DNA of 46,871 nucleotides from Massiliimicrobium timonense (GCF_002160865.1 NZ_NFLJ01000024.1:1-46871); one strand, 5' to 3'; shown: positions 16,590 to 25,650, counted from the first letter of the stretch. Program-made: numbers and translations. Notes: generated from the sequence alone by a model not told the origin.

Positions 16590-17431
16590 TGGGAGCTTTA
16601 ATTTTAGAAGGTGGAACTTTCCGTCCAATTTTTTCTAGTGGTGTGATGGATGCTTTAAATGATCATCATATTGATTTCCCTTATGTGATAGGTGTATCAG
16701 CTGGTATTACCGATGGTTTTTCTTATGTTTCTAAGCAGCCAAAACGTAATTATGATATCTTAATGAATCATCGTCATGACAAGCGTTATGTTGGTTTACG
16801 CAATTATATCAGTGATAAAAGTTTATTTGGTTTACGTTATGCTTATGAAACAATTCCTCAAGAGATTTATCCTTTTGACTGGGAAACTTTTTTAAATAAT
16901 CCTGCTCAAATTAAAGTCGGTGTCACTAATGTGGAAACAGGAGAGTGTGAATATCTTGATGGAAAACAATTAGATCAGCAATGTACAATGTTGAAAGCAA
17001 CATGTGCGATTCCTTTTGCTTTTCCGGTGATTTCTTTGAATGGTAAGAAATACTATGATGGTGGGATTTGTGATCCTATTCCTGTTAGAAAAGCACAACA
17101 GGATGGTCATGATAAAATGTTAATTGTTCTAACTAGACCAAAAGGGTATCAAAAGTCATTATCAAAAGCAAATATGATTGCGAGTCGTTTATTGAAAAAG
17201 AAATATCCTCATCTGGTTCAACCACTATTAACAAGACATCTTTTATATAATGAAACAATTGCCTATTGTGAAGAATTGGAAAGACAGGGACAAGCCCTTA
17301 TTTTAAGACCGAATGAAGCATTTCAGATTGATTCTTTTGAAAAAGATTTAAAAAAGATTGATCGTCTTTATCATTATGGATATCAATTGGCTTTAGAACA
17401 TTTAGATGAAATTCAAAAGATTTTAGAATAG
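16589..17431 (+). CDS. Patatin-like phospholipase family protein
   Basis: A 280-residue patatin/RssA-type serine hydrolase. The nucleophile elbow GVSAG gives Ser37, and the catalytic Asp157 lies in YYDGG; the dyad is therefore present. The oxyanion-hole motif is unusual: GGTFRP (8-13) replaces the typical GGGxRG. No signal peptide is seen, so it should act inside the cell on lipid esters; the substrate is unknown. The start overlaps the stop of the M42 peptidase gene, so the two are co-translated. Downstream, htrA seems to have its own promoter. Confidence 0.85.
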   Translation: MGALILEGGTFRPIFSSGVMDALNDHHIDFPYVIGVSAGITDGFSYVSKQPKRNYDILMNHRHDKRYVGLRNYISDKSLFGLRYAYETIPQEIYPFDWETFLNNPAQIKVGVTNVETGECEYLDGKQLDQQCTMLKATCAIPFAFPVISLNGKKYYDGGICDPIPVRKAQQDGHDKMLIVLTRPKGYQKSLSKANMIASRLLKKKYPHLVQPLLTRHLLYNETIAYCEELERQGQALILRPNEAFQIDSFEKDLKKIDRLYHYGYQLALEHLDEIQKILE

Positions 17432-17439
17432 ACATTATT

Positions 17440-17468
17440 TTGACATTTTCACACAATTTTAAAATAAT
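17440..17468 (+). promoter_or_regulatory. Candidate promoter of the HtrA-like gene
   Basis: -35 TTGACA (17440-17445), 17-nt spacer, -10 AATAAT (17463-17468). An alternative TATGAT (17487-17492) lacks a good -35. Confidence 0.5.
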
Positions 17469-17531
17469 ATTAATGTAATTGTATATTATGATAATCATAT
17501 AAAAAGAAATCATCAAAGAAAGGAAAGATAA

Positions 17532-18644
17532 ATGATGAAACATATGAATAAAAACAAGCTATTTAAAATCTTTGTTGTATTATTGTTGATTGTATCACTA
17601 GGTTGTAATGGATTTTTAATGTATAAAGTTTTAGGAGGAAATCAATCATCTGGATCTTCCAATTCAAATGCGACAGTGCAAAAGGTAAATTATGATGTTC
17701 AATCTGATTTGACAGAGGTCATTGAAAGTGCGAAAACATCTACAGTCGGTGTGGCAGTATATCAAAACAATCAATTGGCTGGTAGTGGTAGTGGTGTCAT
17801 TTATAAGGTTGATGGAAAAACAGTTTATGTCATTACGAATCATCATGTCATTGAAAATGCTCAATCTATAGAGGTCATTTATTCTAATGGTGAATCTGTG
17901 AAAGCAGAATGCTTAGGTAGCGATGAATATGGTGATATTGCTGTATTAAAGATGACAGTTAACTTTGAAGTTTCTGCTTTTAAAGTAGGAGATTCAACTT
18001 TATTAGAGGCTGGAGAACCTGTTTTAGCTGTAGGAAGTCCATTAGGTATTGAATATGCGGGAACTGTCACACAGGGTATTGTTTCAGCTCCATCAAGAAC
18101 TGTTTCTGTTGATTTGAATGATGATGGACGTGAAGACTGGGATATGAATGTTATTCAGACAGATGCGGCTATTAATCCAGGAAATAGTGGAGGTGCATTG
18201 GTTAATGCAGCCGGGGAACTGGTTGGTATTACTTCAATGAAATTATTGTCAGAAGAAGTTGAAGGAATGGGCTTTGCGATTCCAATTAATGATGCTTTAA
18301 AGCTGGTAGAAGAAATTATTGACACAGGAAAAGTCAATCGACCAACAATTGGGATTTCAGCACTATCTTTAGATAGTTATTCTTCATATGAACTCTATAT
18401 GTATCGTATTCAGACAAATTTGAATAAAGGAATCTATGTCGCTGATGTACAAAGTAATTCTCCTGCCAGCAAAGCAGGTATTCAAGCTGGAGATGTTATT
18501 ACTCAATTTGATGGTAAAGATATCGAATCTTATAAAGATTTCTTAACACAGCTTTATTCTAAAAATCCCGGAGATACGGTGAAATTAACGATTAATCGTA
18601 ATGGTTCGACATCTTCTGTCAATGTGACATTGGGTTCTTCTTAA
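17532..18644 (+). CDS. htrA: HtrA/DegP-like serine protease, membrane anchored
   Basis: 370 residues. An uncleaved-type signal anchor (about 11-32) is followed by a Ser/Gly/Asn-rich linker (about 35-48), a trypsin-like domain with catalytic His105 (TNHHV), Asp135 (GDIAVL) and Ser219 (GNSGG), and one PDZ domain (about 270-368) containing NKGIYVADVQ and SKAGIQAGDVI. The protease faces the cell exterior, where it removes misfolded envelope proteins. ATG 17535 is equally plausible as the start. It stands alone between a candidate promoter and a strong terminator; two orphan membrane protein genes follow. Confidence 0.94.
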   Translation: MMKHMNKNKLFKIFVVLLLIVSLGCNGFLMYKVLGGNQSSGSSNSNATVQKVNYDVQSDLTEVIESAKTSTVGVAVYQNNQLAGSGSGVIYKVDGKTVYVITNHHVIENAQSIEVIYSNGESVKAECLGSDEYGDIAVLKMTVNFEVSAFKVGDSTLLEAGEPVLAVGSPLGIEYAGTVTQGIVSAPSRTVSVDLNDDGREDWDMNVIQTDAAINPGNSGGALVNAAGELVGITSMKLLSEEVEGMGFAIPINDALKLVEEIIDTGKVNRPTIGISALSLDSYSSYELYMYRIQTNLNKGIYVADVQSNSPASKAGIQAGDVITQFDGKDIESYKDFLTQLYSKNPGDTVKLTINRNGSTSSVNVTLGSS

Positions 18645-18673
18645 GGAAAGATAAAAGTTCTTTCCTTTTTTTT
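18643..18673 (+). terminator. Terminator of the HtrA-like gene
   Basis: AAGGAAAG / CTTTCCTT form an 8-bp stem with a 9-nt loop, followed by six T. Confidence 0.85.
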
Positions 18674-18705
18674 GTAAAGACTATATAATGGGTGTTGGTG
18701 ATGAT

Positions 18706-19551
18706 ATGAATAAAGAAATCAAAAAACAACTTATCTTATCATTTGTTTTATTAACCTTTGTTGTAGCAACACTCTTTTTCTGGTATCAGAACTTTATATT
18801 CCATACTTATGGTGAAAAAGTTGATTACCAGTATTGTTTATATGCTCAAAATGAAGAATGGCAAATTGCAGGATATGAGTTTTATCAAAAAGGGAAAACA
18901 CAAGGATATGGACATGCCCGTTTGACACCTTTACAACCTCAACTTTTAAAGAAAAATGATGAAATGACAGTGACACTTCATCTAAAAAATCATCAGCCTT
19001 TCATTCAAACAATAAAGATTCAAAATGATAATCAAGTTTTACTTTTAGAAAATCAGACAGGACAGAATATCTTTAGTGAAAAAGATCTTCAAAATGTTCA
19101 ATTACAAATAGAAGTCAAACGTCAAAAGAAATCTATCTATAATCAAACATTATCTATGCAAAAACAAGATATCATGACATATACTTCAGCAAATAAAGAT
19201 TATACATTAACCAATGTATATGTGACTGAAAATTGGTTAAAAACAGGAGTCTTTTCAAGTAAAGATACAAAACTTGCCCAAAAGTACCCGTATATGATTG
19301 TTGATTATATGTATTCTACTGAACAGAATCAAGAAGTGGATATTAATGATTATGAAAGATTTGTTTATTTAAAAGGAAAAACTGAAGATTTTTTAAATGA
19401 TCAGGTGGAAGGAATTGGATATTATGATGGTCAAGGATCATTATTTGATATGCAGTTATGTTGTGTAATAACATTAATGAAAAGTGAAGATGATCTCAAT
19501 CCTTATACTTTTACATTGCCTCTAAATCCCATTCAAAAAGGAGAATCATGA
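18706..19551 (+). CDS. Hypothetical extracytoplasmic protein with one N-terminal membrane anchor
   Basis: I do not recognise this family. The 281-residue protein has one hydrophobic segment (about 7-29), then a hydrophilic domain rich in Lys, Gln and Tyr that should lie outside the membrane, probably beta-rich (alternating segments about 75-125). A longer reading from ATG 18688 overlaps TATAAT (18684-18689) and is unlikely; ATG 18706 follows GGTGAT. The stop overlaps the next gene (ATGA), so it is expressed together with a small polytopic membrane protein. Confidence 0.65.
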   Translation: MNKEIKKQLILSFVLLTFVVATLFFWYQNFIFHTYGEKVDYQYCLYAQNEEWQIAGYEFYQKGKTQGYGHARLTPLQPQLLKKNDEMTVTLHLKNHQPFIQTIKIQNDNQVLLLENQTGQNIFSEKDLQNVQLQIEVKRQKKSIYNQTLSMQKQDIMTYTSANKDYTLTNVYVTENWLKTGVFSSKDTKLAQKYPYMIVDYMYSTEQNQEVDINDYERFVYLKGKTEDFLNDQVEGIGYYDGQGSLFDMQLCCVITLMKSEDDLNPYTFTLPLNPIQKGES

Positions 19552-19964
19552 TGAAAGCGGGAAGAAAAGATAAAATGACGTTATATATGTTGAGAAATGC
19601 TTTTTCAACTTTATTGATTGCTTTTGTTTCTTTTATGATTTCTTTGATTTCGTATTATGAATGTTCATTTGTTGAAGCATTAAGGCGTTTATTTTTTGTG
19701 AATATTTATACAACATTATATTTTTTATTGTTGTGGCTATTGAATTATATGATTTTTGAAATATCAAAAATCATATTTGATACTTATGAAAATATTCTGA
19801 CATATAAATTTATTCTTGTTTTATGCTTGGTTGCGATTATTTTGTTTTTTGTTCCAATGTTGGATTTATTTCAATGGAATTTTATTTTCTTATGTCTGTT
19901 TATTGCATTAAGACAAATAAAACAATTATATATTCATAAAAAAAGACCATCAAATGGTCTATAA
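19551..19964 (+). CDS. Hypothetical small polytopic membrane protein
   Basis: A 137-residue, strongly hydrophobic protein of unknown family. Three to four predicted membrane helices (about 15-35, 45-75, 88-108, 108-125) lie between basic ends (KAGRKDK and IHKKRPSNG). ATG 19551 is preferred to the overlapping ATG 19548 by its 7-nt spacing to AAGGAGA. It is coupled to the preceding anchored extracytoplasmic protein, suggesting a two-part membrane complex. It converges with sspI and shares a hairpin region with it. Confidence 0.62.
   Translation: MKAGRKDKMTLYMLRNAFSTLLIAFVSFMISLISYYECSFVEALRRLFFVNIYTTLYFLLLWLLNYMIFEISKIIFDTYENILTYKFILVLCLVAIILFFVPMLDLFQWNFIFLCLFIALRQIKQLYIHKKRPSNGL
19938..19960 (-). 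terminator. Terminator of sspI (minus strand)
   Basis: Read on the minus strand: AGACCAT-TTG-ATGGTCT followed by TTTTTTT. It overlaps the end of the plus-strand membrane protein gene. Confidence 0.8.
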
Positions 19965-20150
19965 CAGTGTACTGAGATTTTGCAGGAATTTTTGTTTGGT
20001 TGTGGCATCTAATGAATTGTAATATTGTTCAAAGAGGACACCTAAACCAACAAGGATTGTTTCTTCTTTAGAGGCAATGCCCTCATCAATGGTTTCCTGC
20101 AACTGAGTAGGGGTGAATCCTTTGAGATTCATTAAAAGTGCTTCACGCAT
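19959..20150 (-). CDS. sspI: Small acid-soluble spore protein, SspI family
   Basis: 63 residues matching the SspI family: an N-terminal REALLMNLKGFT segment, a glutamine/glutamate helix, and the hallmark LVGLGVLFEQYYNS (34-47) followed by a C-terminal helix. In Bacillus, SspI is a minor spore-core protein made in the forespore. Its presence suggests the organism can form endospores. The site AAAGGA precedes the ATG by about 10 nt. It is monocistronic on the minus strand and divergent from the YgjP-type gene. Confidence 0.82.
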   Translation of the reverse strand: MREALLMNLKGFTPTQLQETIDEGIASKEETILVGLGVLFEQYYNSLDATTKQKFLQNLSTLL

Positions 20151-20211
20151 TTTTGATCAGTCCTTTCTTATATAATATGGGAGAATTTATTGATTTTATT
20201 CAAGGAGATTT

Positions 20212-20877
20212 ATGAAAGAATATCAAATACAGATAAATGATGAAACTATTGTCTATCAGTTGACTTATAAACATATGCAAAATATAAGAATGCGTGTACG
20301 AGATGGACAATTGTTGATTAGTGCACCTTATGGGACATCATTGACATATATTGAACAGATGATTCATACTTATCAAAAAAGAATACTGACACAAATACAT
20401 GCTTTTCAACCTTATTATCAATATAATGATGGTGGATATGTTTTGATTTTTAATCAACGTTATCGTCTAGTTGTCAGGGATATAGGTGTTAAACGTTGTC
20501 AATGTCATGGTCATGATTTGTATGTTTATCATTATGATATACAAGGTTGTGTGGAAAAAGAATGTTATCGTATATTATATGATTATATTGAAGAAAGAAT
20601 GATTGATTATCTGGCTCATGATTTTGATTTGGATATGCCACGTATTGAAATCAAAAAATATAAAAGTCGCTGGGGAAGCTGTTATTATAAGGAACAGCGT
20701 GTTTCTTTTCATTTAGGATTAGTTCATTTAGAAAAGGAACTGATTGATTATGTGATTGTTCATGAGTTATGTCATTTTCTTTATCATGATCATTCTGCAT
20801 CATTCTATCATGAGATAGCAAAAAGATTGCCACATTATCAGATATTACAAAAACGCTTAAAGGAGAAACATACATGA
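20212..20877 (+). CDS. YgjP/DUF45 family metallopeptidase
   Basis: A 221-residue member of the YgjP-like (SprT-related) zinc peptidase family. The signature KSRWGSC (151-157) and the zinc motif HELCH (184-188) with a third His near 194 (HDHSASFY) are all present. The N-terminal half is the beta-rich YgjP lobe. Members are found widely beside restriction or RNA-modification genes, but their substrates are poorly known. ATG 20212 follows AAGGAGA. It overlaps the RNA methyltransferase gene by 4 nt (ATGA), implying joint expression. Confidence 0.9.
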   Translation: MKEYQIQINDETIVYQLTYKHMQNIRMRVRDGQLLISAPYGTSLTYIEQMIHTYQKRILTQIHAFQPYYQYNDGGYVLIFNQRYRLVVRDIGVKRCQCHGHDLYVYHYDIQGCVEKECYRILYDYIEERMIDYLAHDFDLDMPRIEIKKYKSRWGSCYYKEQRVSFHLGLVHLEKELIDYVIVHELCHFLYHDHSASFYHEIAKRLPHYQILQKRLKEKHT

Positions 20878-21596
20878 TTACATCAATTCAAAATGAAACA
20901 ATCAAAAAAATAATGAAATTGAAACAAAAGAAATATCGTGATGAATATGATTTGTTTTTAGTGGAAGGTTTTCATTTGGTTGAAGAAGCCAGAAAAGCAG
21001 GGTGTATTCAAACATTAATAACAACACTTGATGAAACGTTTCCAGAAGATACTCTTCATGTTCATTCAAAAGTTATGGAAAAAATAGCTTTTACAAAGAC
21101 ACCACAACCTGTTATGGCTGTTTGTAAAAAACAGCATCAAACTTTAGATACATGGAAAGAACGTTATTTGTTATTGGATAATCTTCAAGATCCGGGTAAT
21201 TTAGGAACTATTATTCGCAGTGCTCTAGCACTTGGTTATGACCAAATCATTATGTCACCTGAAAGTGTTGACCTTTATAATGATAAAGTTATTCGTGCTA
21301 CACAGGGGGCTTTATTTCAAATGCCACTTTGCCAAATGGATTTATTAGAAGCTATTGCTTTATTACATAAACAAGGGGTTGGTGTATATGGAACATCATT
21401 ACATCAGGCATTACCTATTGATCATTATCAGCCTCAAAAACAAATGGCATTTGTTTTAGGAAACGAAGGGCAGGGTGTTTGCCAGGCTGTTTTAGATGCC
21501 TGTGATCATACATTATATATTCCTATTCAAGGGATTGAATCTTTAAATGTTGCGATTGCTGGAGCTATTGTTATGTATCATTTTCCTAAAATTTAA
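20874..21596 (+). CDS. TrmH/SpoU family RNA 2'-O-methyltransferase
   Basis: 240 residues. The N-terminal substrate-binding part (about 1-85) begins with ITSIQNETIKKIMKLKQKKY and LFLVEGFHLVEEA. The SPOUT domain has motif 1 DNLQDPGNLGTIIRSALALG (about 101-120), motif 2 FVLGNEGQGV (about 197-206) and motif 3 IPIQGIESLNVAIAGAI (about 217-233). The knotted SPOUT fold binds S-adenosylmethionine and methylates a ribose 2'-OH in rRNA or tRNA. The closest style is RlmB/YsgA-like; the target site is not assigned. It is coupled to the YgjP-type gene. Confidence 0.92.
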   Translation: MITSIQNETIKKIMKLKQKKYRDEYDLFLVEGFHLVEEARKAGCIQTLITTLDETFPEDTLHVHSKVMEKIAFTKTPQPVMAVCKKQHQTLDTWKERYLLLDNLQDPGNLGTIIRSALALGYDQIIMSPESVDLYNDKVIRATQGALFQMPLCQMDLLEAIALLHKQGVGVYGTSLHQALPIDHYQPQKQMAFVLGNEGQGVCQAVLDACDHTLYIPIQGIESLNVAIAGAIVMYHFPKI

Positions 21597-21604
21597 GAAA
21601 AGAT

Positions 21605-21632
21605 TTGCAAAATAATAAACATATGATATAAT
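21605..21632 (+). promoter_or_regulatory. Promoter of the leuS T-box operon
   Basis: -35 TTGCAA (21605-21610), 16-nt spacer, -10 TATAAT (21627-21632) with an extended TG (TGATATAAT). Confidence 0.75.
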
Positions 21633-21645
21633 ATTTTGTGTTTAG

Positions 21646-21861
21646 AATCGATGAAAAGGAGTAGTAGTTGTTGATACTTTTTAGAGAGTCTATGGGTGGT
21701 GGAAATAGACAGGTTAGGCAATGAACTCGCCTTGGAGATACAAAGATGAAAAGAGTAGTCTTTGTCGTTAACTGCGTTAAAGTTTTGAGAGCATATATGG
21801 ATGTCATATATGAACTAAGGTGGTATCGCGATCAAGTCGTCCTTAGAAGGACGGCTTTTTA
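21646..21861 (+). ncRNA. T-box riboswitch (leucine) with terminator
   Basis: A T-box leader before leuS. Stem I elements include AGAGAG (AG bulge, 21683-21688), GGTGGTGGAAA, and a GAACTC specifier loop in which CTC (21726-21728) is the likely leucine codon. The T-box sequence AAGGTGGTATCGCG (21817-21830) pairs with uncharged tRNA. The terminator stem AAGTCGTCCTT / AAGGACGGCTT (21834-21857) with a T run follows and overlaps the antiterminator partner. Uncharged leucine tRNA should switch leuS on. Confidence 0.95.
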
Positions 21862-21882
21862 TATTATAAGGAGGGATAAATG

Positions 21883-24279
21883 ATGCCATTTGATCATCAA
21901 GCCATTGAAAAGAAATGGCAAAAATATTGGGATGAACATCAGACTTTCTATACTGATGTTTGGGATTTTTCAAAACCTAAATACTATGCTTTAGATATGT
22001 TTCCATATCCATCAGGACAAGGATTACATGTTGGGCATCCTGAAGGATATACAGCGACAGATATTATGTCACGTATGAAAAGAATGCAGGGATATAATGT
22101 TTTACATCCAATGGGATTTGATGCTTTTGGATTACCAGCTGAACAATATGCGATTAAAACAGGAAATCACCCTGAAGGATTTACACGTCATAATATTGAA
22201 ACTTTTACACATCAGTTAAAGATGTTAGGTTTTTCATTTGATTGGGATAAATGTATTTCTACTTGTGATCCTGATTATTATCATTGGACACAATGGATTT
22301 TTAAACAGCTTTATGAAGATGGTTTAGCTAAAAATGTGGATATTCCAGTGAACTGGTGTGAAGAATTAGGAACTGTTTTAGCTAATGATGAAATCATTGA
22401 TGGAAAAAGTGAACGTGGGGGATACCCAGTTATTAGAAAGAATATGAAACAGTGGGTTATTGATATTCCTGCTTATGCTGAAAAATTATTGGCTGGTTTA
22501 GAGGATGTTGATTGGCCTGAATCTACCAAAGAAATTCAAAGAAACTGGATTGGAAAATCTATTGGCGCTCATGTGCATTTCCAAGTTGATGGACATGATG
22601 AACAGTTTACTGTGTTTACAACACGTTGTGATACGCTTTTTGGCGCAACTTATTGTGTGTTAGCTCCTGAACATGAATTGGTAGCTAAGATTACAACACC
22701 ACAACAAAAAGAAGCGATTGAAGCCTATGTGAAAGTCTGTGCCACAAAATCTGAATTAGAACGTACTGAATTAAATAAAGATAAAACAGGTGTCTTTACT
22801 GGTGCTTATGCGATTAACCCAGTGAATCAAAAGAAAATACCTATCTGGATTTCAGATTATGTTTTAGCAGGATATGGAACTGGTGCTATTATGGCGGTTC
22901 CTGCTCATGATGATCGTGACTGGGAATTTGCGAATAAATTTGGTCTTGAAATTATTCCAGTGCTTGAAGGTGGAGATGTTACAAAAGAAGCATGGACACA
23001 GGATGGAAATCATATTAATTCTGATTTCTTAAATGGTATGAATAAAGAAGATGCTATTGAAACAATGATTCAATGGTTAACTGATCATCATTGTGGTGAA
23101 AAGAAAGTGAATTATCGTTTAAGAGAATGGATCTTTGCACGTCAAAGATACTGGGGAGAACCAATTCCAGTGATTAATTTTGATGATGGCACTTCCGTTG
23201 CATTATCAGATGATGAATTACCATTGATTTTACCACCATTAGAAGATTACTCACCTTCTAAGAGTGGGGCATCACCATTGGATAAAGCTACAGACTGGGT
23301 GAATGTCACTGTGAATGGAAAAGCTGGAAAACGTGAAACAAGTACAATGCCAGGAAGTGCGGGAAGCAGCTGGTATTATATGCGATATATTGATCCACAT
23401 AATGATCATGCGATTGCTGATAGAAAGTTATTGGATCACTGGTTACCAGTTGATTTATATGTTGGTGGACCAGAACATGCTGTTGGACACTTATTATATT
23501 CTCGTATGTGGAATCGTTATTTATATGATAAAGGATATTTGTCACATCCTGAGCCATTCCAAAAATTATATCATCAAGGTATGATTTTAGGAACAAATGG
23601 TGAAAAAATGAGTAAATCTAAAGGGAATGTCATTAACCCTGATGATATTGTTCAAACTTATGGGGCTGATACATTAAGAGTTTATGAAATGTTTATGGGA
23701 CCTTTGGAAGCAAGTAAACCATGGAGTGAAACAGGTGTTGACGGTGCTAGAAAATGGTTGGATCGTGTGTATCGTTTGATTGTGGAATCTGATAAATTAA
23801 GTGATGAAAATGATCATTCATTAGACTTTGTTTATCATTCTACTGTTAAAAAAGTCACTCATGATTATGAAACATTAGGATTTAATACTGCTATTTCACA
23901 AATGATGATTTTTGTCAATGAAGCTTATAAAGCTAAAACTGTTTATCGTCCATATGCTGAAAACTTAGTCAAAATGTTAAGCTGTATCGCTCCACATGTC
24001 TGTGAAGAAATGTGGCAGTTACTTGGACATGATGAAACATTAGCTTATGAGCCATGGCCAACATATGATGAAGCGATGTTGGAACAGTCAACAATTGAAA
24101 TGGCTGTACAGGTTAATGGAAAACTTCGTGCTAAAATCACTGTGAATAAAGATGAAGATGATGAAGTCGTGAAACAGGAAGCTTTAGCTCAAGATAATGT
24201 AAAAACACATACTGAAGGAAAGAATATTGTGAAAATTATTGTCGTGAAAAATAAGATTGTCAATATTGTTGTGAAATAA
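21883..24279 (+). CDS. leuS: Leucyl-tRNA synthetase
   Basis: A 798-residue class I synthetase that charges tRNA-Leu. The signature HIGH appears as HVGH (in [14 protein letters not shown], about 45-58) and KMSKS near 572 ([10 protein letters not shown]). The editing (CP1) domain is present (about 220-415), including the [12 protein letters not shown] segment. The C-terminal anticodon-binding and tRNA-binding domains end in [16 protein letters not shown]. The length fits the bacterial type. ATG 21883 is preferred to ATG 21880 by its 8-nt spacing to AGGAGG. It is controlled by the leucine T-box just upstream. Confidence 0.98.
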   Translation: MPFDHQAIEKKWQKYWDEHQTFYTDVWDFSKPKYYALDMFPYPSGQGLHVGHPEGYTATDIMSRMKRMQGYNVLHPMGFDAFGLPAEQYAIKTGNHPEGFTRHNIETFTHQLKMLGFSFDWDKCISTCDPDYYHWTQWIFKQLYEDGLAKNVDIPVNWCEELGTVLANDEIIDGKSERGGYPVIRKNMKQWVIDIPAYAEKLLAGLEDVDWPESTKEIQRNWIGKSIGAHVHFQVDGHDEQFTVFTTRCDTLFGATYCVLAPEHELVAKITTPQQKEAIEAYVKVCATKSELERTELNKDKTGVFTGAYAINPVNQKKIPIWISDYVLAGYGTGAIMAVPAHDDRDWEFANKFGLEIIPVLEGGDVTKEAWTQDGNHINSDFLNGMNKEDAIETMIQWLTDHHCGEKKVNYRLREWIFARQRYWGEPIPVINFDDGTSVALSDDELPLILPPLEDYSPSKSGASPLDKATDWVNVTVNGKAGKRETSTMPGSAGSSWYYMRYIDPHNDHAIADRKLLDHWLPVDLYVGGPEHAVGHLLYSRMWNRYLYDKGYLSHPEPFQKLYHQGMILGTNGEKMSKSKGNVINPDDIVQTYGADTLRVYEMFMGPLEASKPWSETGVDGARKWLDRVYRLIVESDKLSDENDHSLDFVYHSTVKKVTHDYETLGFNTAISQMMIFVNEAYKAKTVYRPYAENLVKMLSCIAPHVCEEMWQLLGHDETLAYEPWPTYDEAMLEQSTIEMAVQVNGKLRAKITVNKDEDDEVVKQEALAQDNVKTHTEGKNIVKIIVVKNKIVNIVVK

Positions 24280-24312
24280 AAATATTGATTTATAAACATG
24301 GAATGAAGAGAG

Positions 24313-24363
24313 AAGTGAATTTCTAAAAGTTAAGGTATCTTAATTGCAGAGATTCACTTTTTT
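24313..24363 (+). terminator. Terminator of leuS
   Basis: AAGTGAATTTCT (24313-24324) pairs with AGAGATTCACTT (24348-24359) around a 23-nt loop that itself holds TTAAG/CTTAA, then a T run. Confidence 0.75.
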
Positions 24364-24383
24364 AATGTTCAATTATTGATAAT

Positions 24384-24412
24384 AAAAAAACGCTAACTTT
24401 TCAGTTAACGTT
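24384..24412 (-). terminator. Terminator of the DUF3737 operon (minus strand)
   Basis: Read on the minus strand: AACGTTAACT-GAAA-AGTTAGCGTT followed by TTTTT. It lies directly after the stop codon of the DUF3737 gene. Confidence 0.8.
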
Positions 24413-25302
24413 TAACAACAGCATTGACAAATAGACTGATTGTTTATAGGGGCTTGTCTGATGATTACTTGACCATTTGTTTCCATAACAGCATCTTCAT
24501 TGATGATTTCACCAACACTGTCAACCGTAATTGTTCCTGATTTGACATTTTTAATAGAATCAACATGTCCTTTGATTGTTGCCTGTACATCAGAATATTC
24601 AAATGCTAAATCGCAATCAATCATTTCACAATCAATGAGTTTCAAGTTTTCACAATAACATAATGGTTGTGTTCCAATGATCTGACAGTTAATGAATGTG
24701 ACATTTTTTGAAAACCACCCTAAATATTCACCTTTGACAACAGAATCTTTAACGATGACGTTACTGCTATGCCAGAAGGCATCTTTTGTATCTAAATAAG
24801 AATTTGTAATTTCTAAGTCATGCATATACTGGAAAGAATATTTTCCTGTAAATTTCAAATGATCAATTTTAACATGATGACTATGAAGTAACATATATTC
24901 AGAATGAATTTCACTATCTTTAATAGAAATATCCTGGCAGAACCAGCCAAACTCTGGTGATTGAATCTGACAATTTGAAATAATTGTATCACTACATTCT
25001 CTTAAAATTTTTATACCTTGAATATCACAAGAATCAATCAAACCATGATGAGAATACCAGATAGGAGCTCTTGTTAATTCATCTAAAGAGCTATGAATTA
25101 ATTCATAACCCTGTACATGCCATAAGGGATAACGAAGCGAAAAAGTACAATGATCAACTCTGATTTGTCTTGTTTCTTTCAAGACAGATTCTCCATCTTG
25201 AGGACCAGCAAAAGTACAGTTTCTCACTTCAGTATTTTGTATGTTGTATAAAGCTCTTTCTTCATCAAAAGTTTGATTTTCAATAATCTGTTTGATTTGC
25301 AT
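24412..25302 (-). CDS. DUF3737 family protein, predicted right-handed beta-helix
   Basis: A 296-residue cytoplasmic protein matching DUF3737. It is built of about a dozen imperfect repeats of roughly 20 residues with the pattern I-x-[ND]-C/S-x-[IF] (for example VRNCTF, VDHCTF, IDSCDI, ISNCQI, IKDSEI, ITNSYL, FINCQI, LIDCEM), as expected for a parallel beta-helix. Conserved aromatic turns such as FGWFCQD and LGWFSKN recur. The C-terminus ends in CQCCC, an unusual cysteine cluster. The function of the family is unknown. It lies 24 nt after a small helical protein gene in one minus-strand operon, with SD AAGGAGG. Confidence 0.85.
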   Translation of the reverse strand: MQIKQIIENQTFDEERALYNIQNTEVRNCTFAGPQDGESVLKETRQIRVDHCTFSLRYPLWHVQGYELIHSSLDELTRAPIWYSHHGLIDSCDIQGIKILRECSDTIISNCQIQSPEFGWFCQDISIKDSEIHSEYMLLHSHHVKIDHLKFTGKYSFQYMHDLEITNSYLDTKDAFWHSSNVIVKDSVVKGEYLGWFSKNVTFINCQIIGTQPLCYCENLKLIDCEMIDCDLAFEYSDVQATIKGHVDSIKNVKSGTITVDSVGEIINEDAVMETNGQVIIRQAPINNQSICQCCC

Positions 25303-25326
25303 GATATTGACCTCCTTTAAGAAAGC

Positions 25327-25563
25327 TTATGCTTTATTTTGAATATTTTTTAAAGTGTAAATCAGATAATCAAGATGATCAATTTTCTTTTGTTTTTGAT
25401 GCACTTCATCTAGAATTTCATATCTTTTCTTTTTTAAAAAAAGGAAAAGAAATTCAAAACGATGATTTTCAAAGTCATCAACAAATTCTTGAACTTGTTT
25501 GGATGAACATCCCATATCTTCTAAACTTTTTTGAATATCTTCTTTGGTAAGCATTTGAATCAT
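25327..25563 (-). CDS. Small helical hypothetical protein
   Basis: 78 residues, family not recognised. It is predicted almost wholly helical: TKEDIQKSLEDMGCSSKQVQ, then FVDDFENHRFEFLFLFLKKKR and a C-terminal coiled-coil-like EVHQKQKKIDHLDYLIYTL. The first ATG (25563) is well placed 7 nt after AAGGAGG. Its stop lies 24 nt before the DUF3737 start, so the two are probably partners. No signal peptide or membrane helix is clear; the hydrophobic FEFLFLFL stretch is short. Confidence 0.72.
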   Translation of the reverse strand: MIQMLTKEDIQKSLEDMGCSSKQVQEFVDDFENHRFEFLFLFLKKKRYEILDEVHQKQKKIDHLDYLIYTLKNIQNKA

Positions 25564-25598
25564 ATGAAAGCCTCCTTGACTATATTCTATATATAGAC

Positions 25599-25604
25599 AT
25601 TATA
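25599..25604 (-). promoter_or_regulatory. -10 box of the DUF3737 operon (minus strand)
   Basis: TATAAT read on the minus strand, about 35 nt before the small protein start. No convincing -35. An imperfect AT palindrome (CTATATATAGAATATAG) lies between -10 and the ribosome site and might be an operator. Confidence 0.45.
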
Positions 25605-25650
25605 AAAATCAAATACTTATAATGGATAGTCAGCTATGCTTTTGAGGTAT

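Noticed and set aside
18688-18705. ATG 18688 as start of the anchored protein after htrA
   Set aside because: It overlaps a TATAAT sequence and lacks a ribosome site; ATG 18706 follows GGTGAT.
23315-23596. Overlapping reading frames inside leuS on both strands
   Set aside because: They lie within the conserved leuS coding sequence and show no family resemblance.
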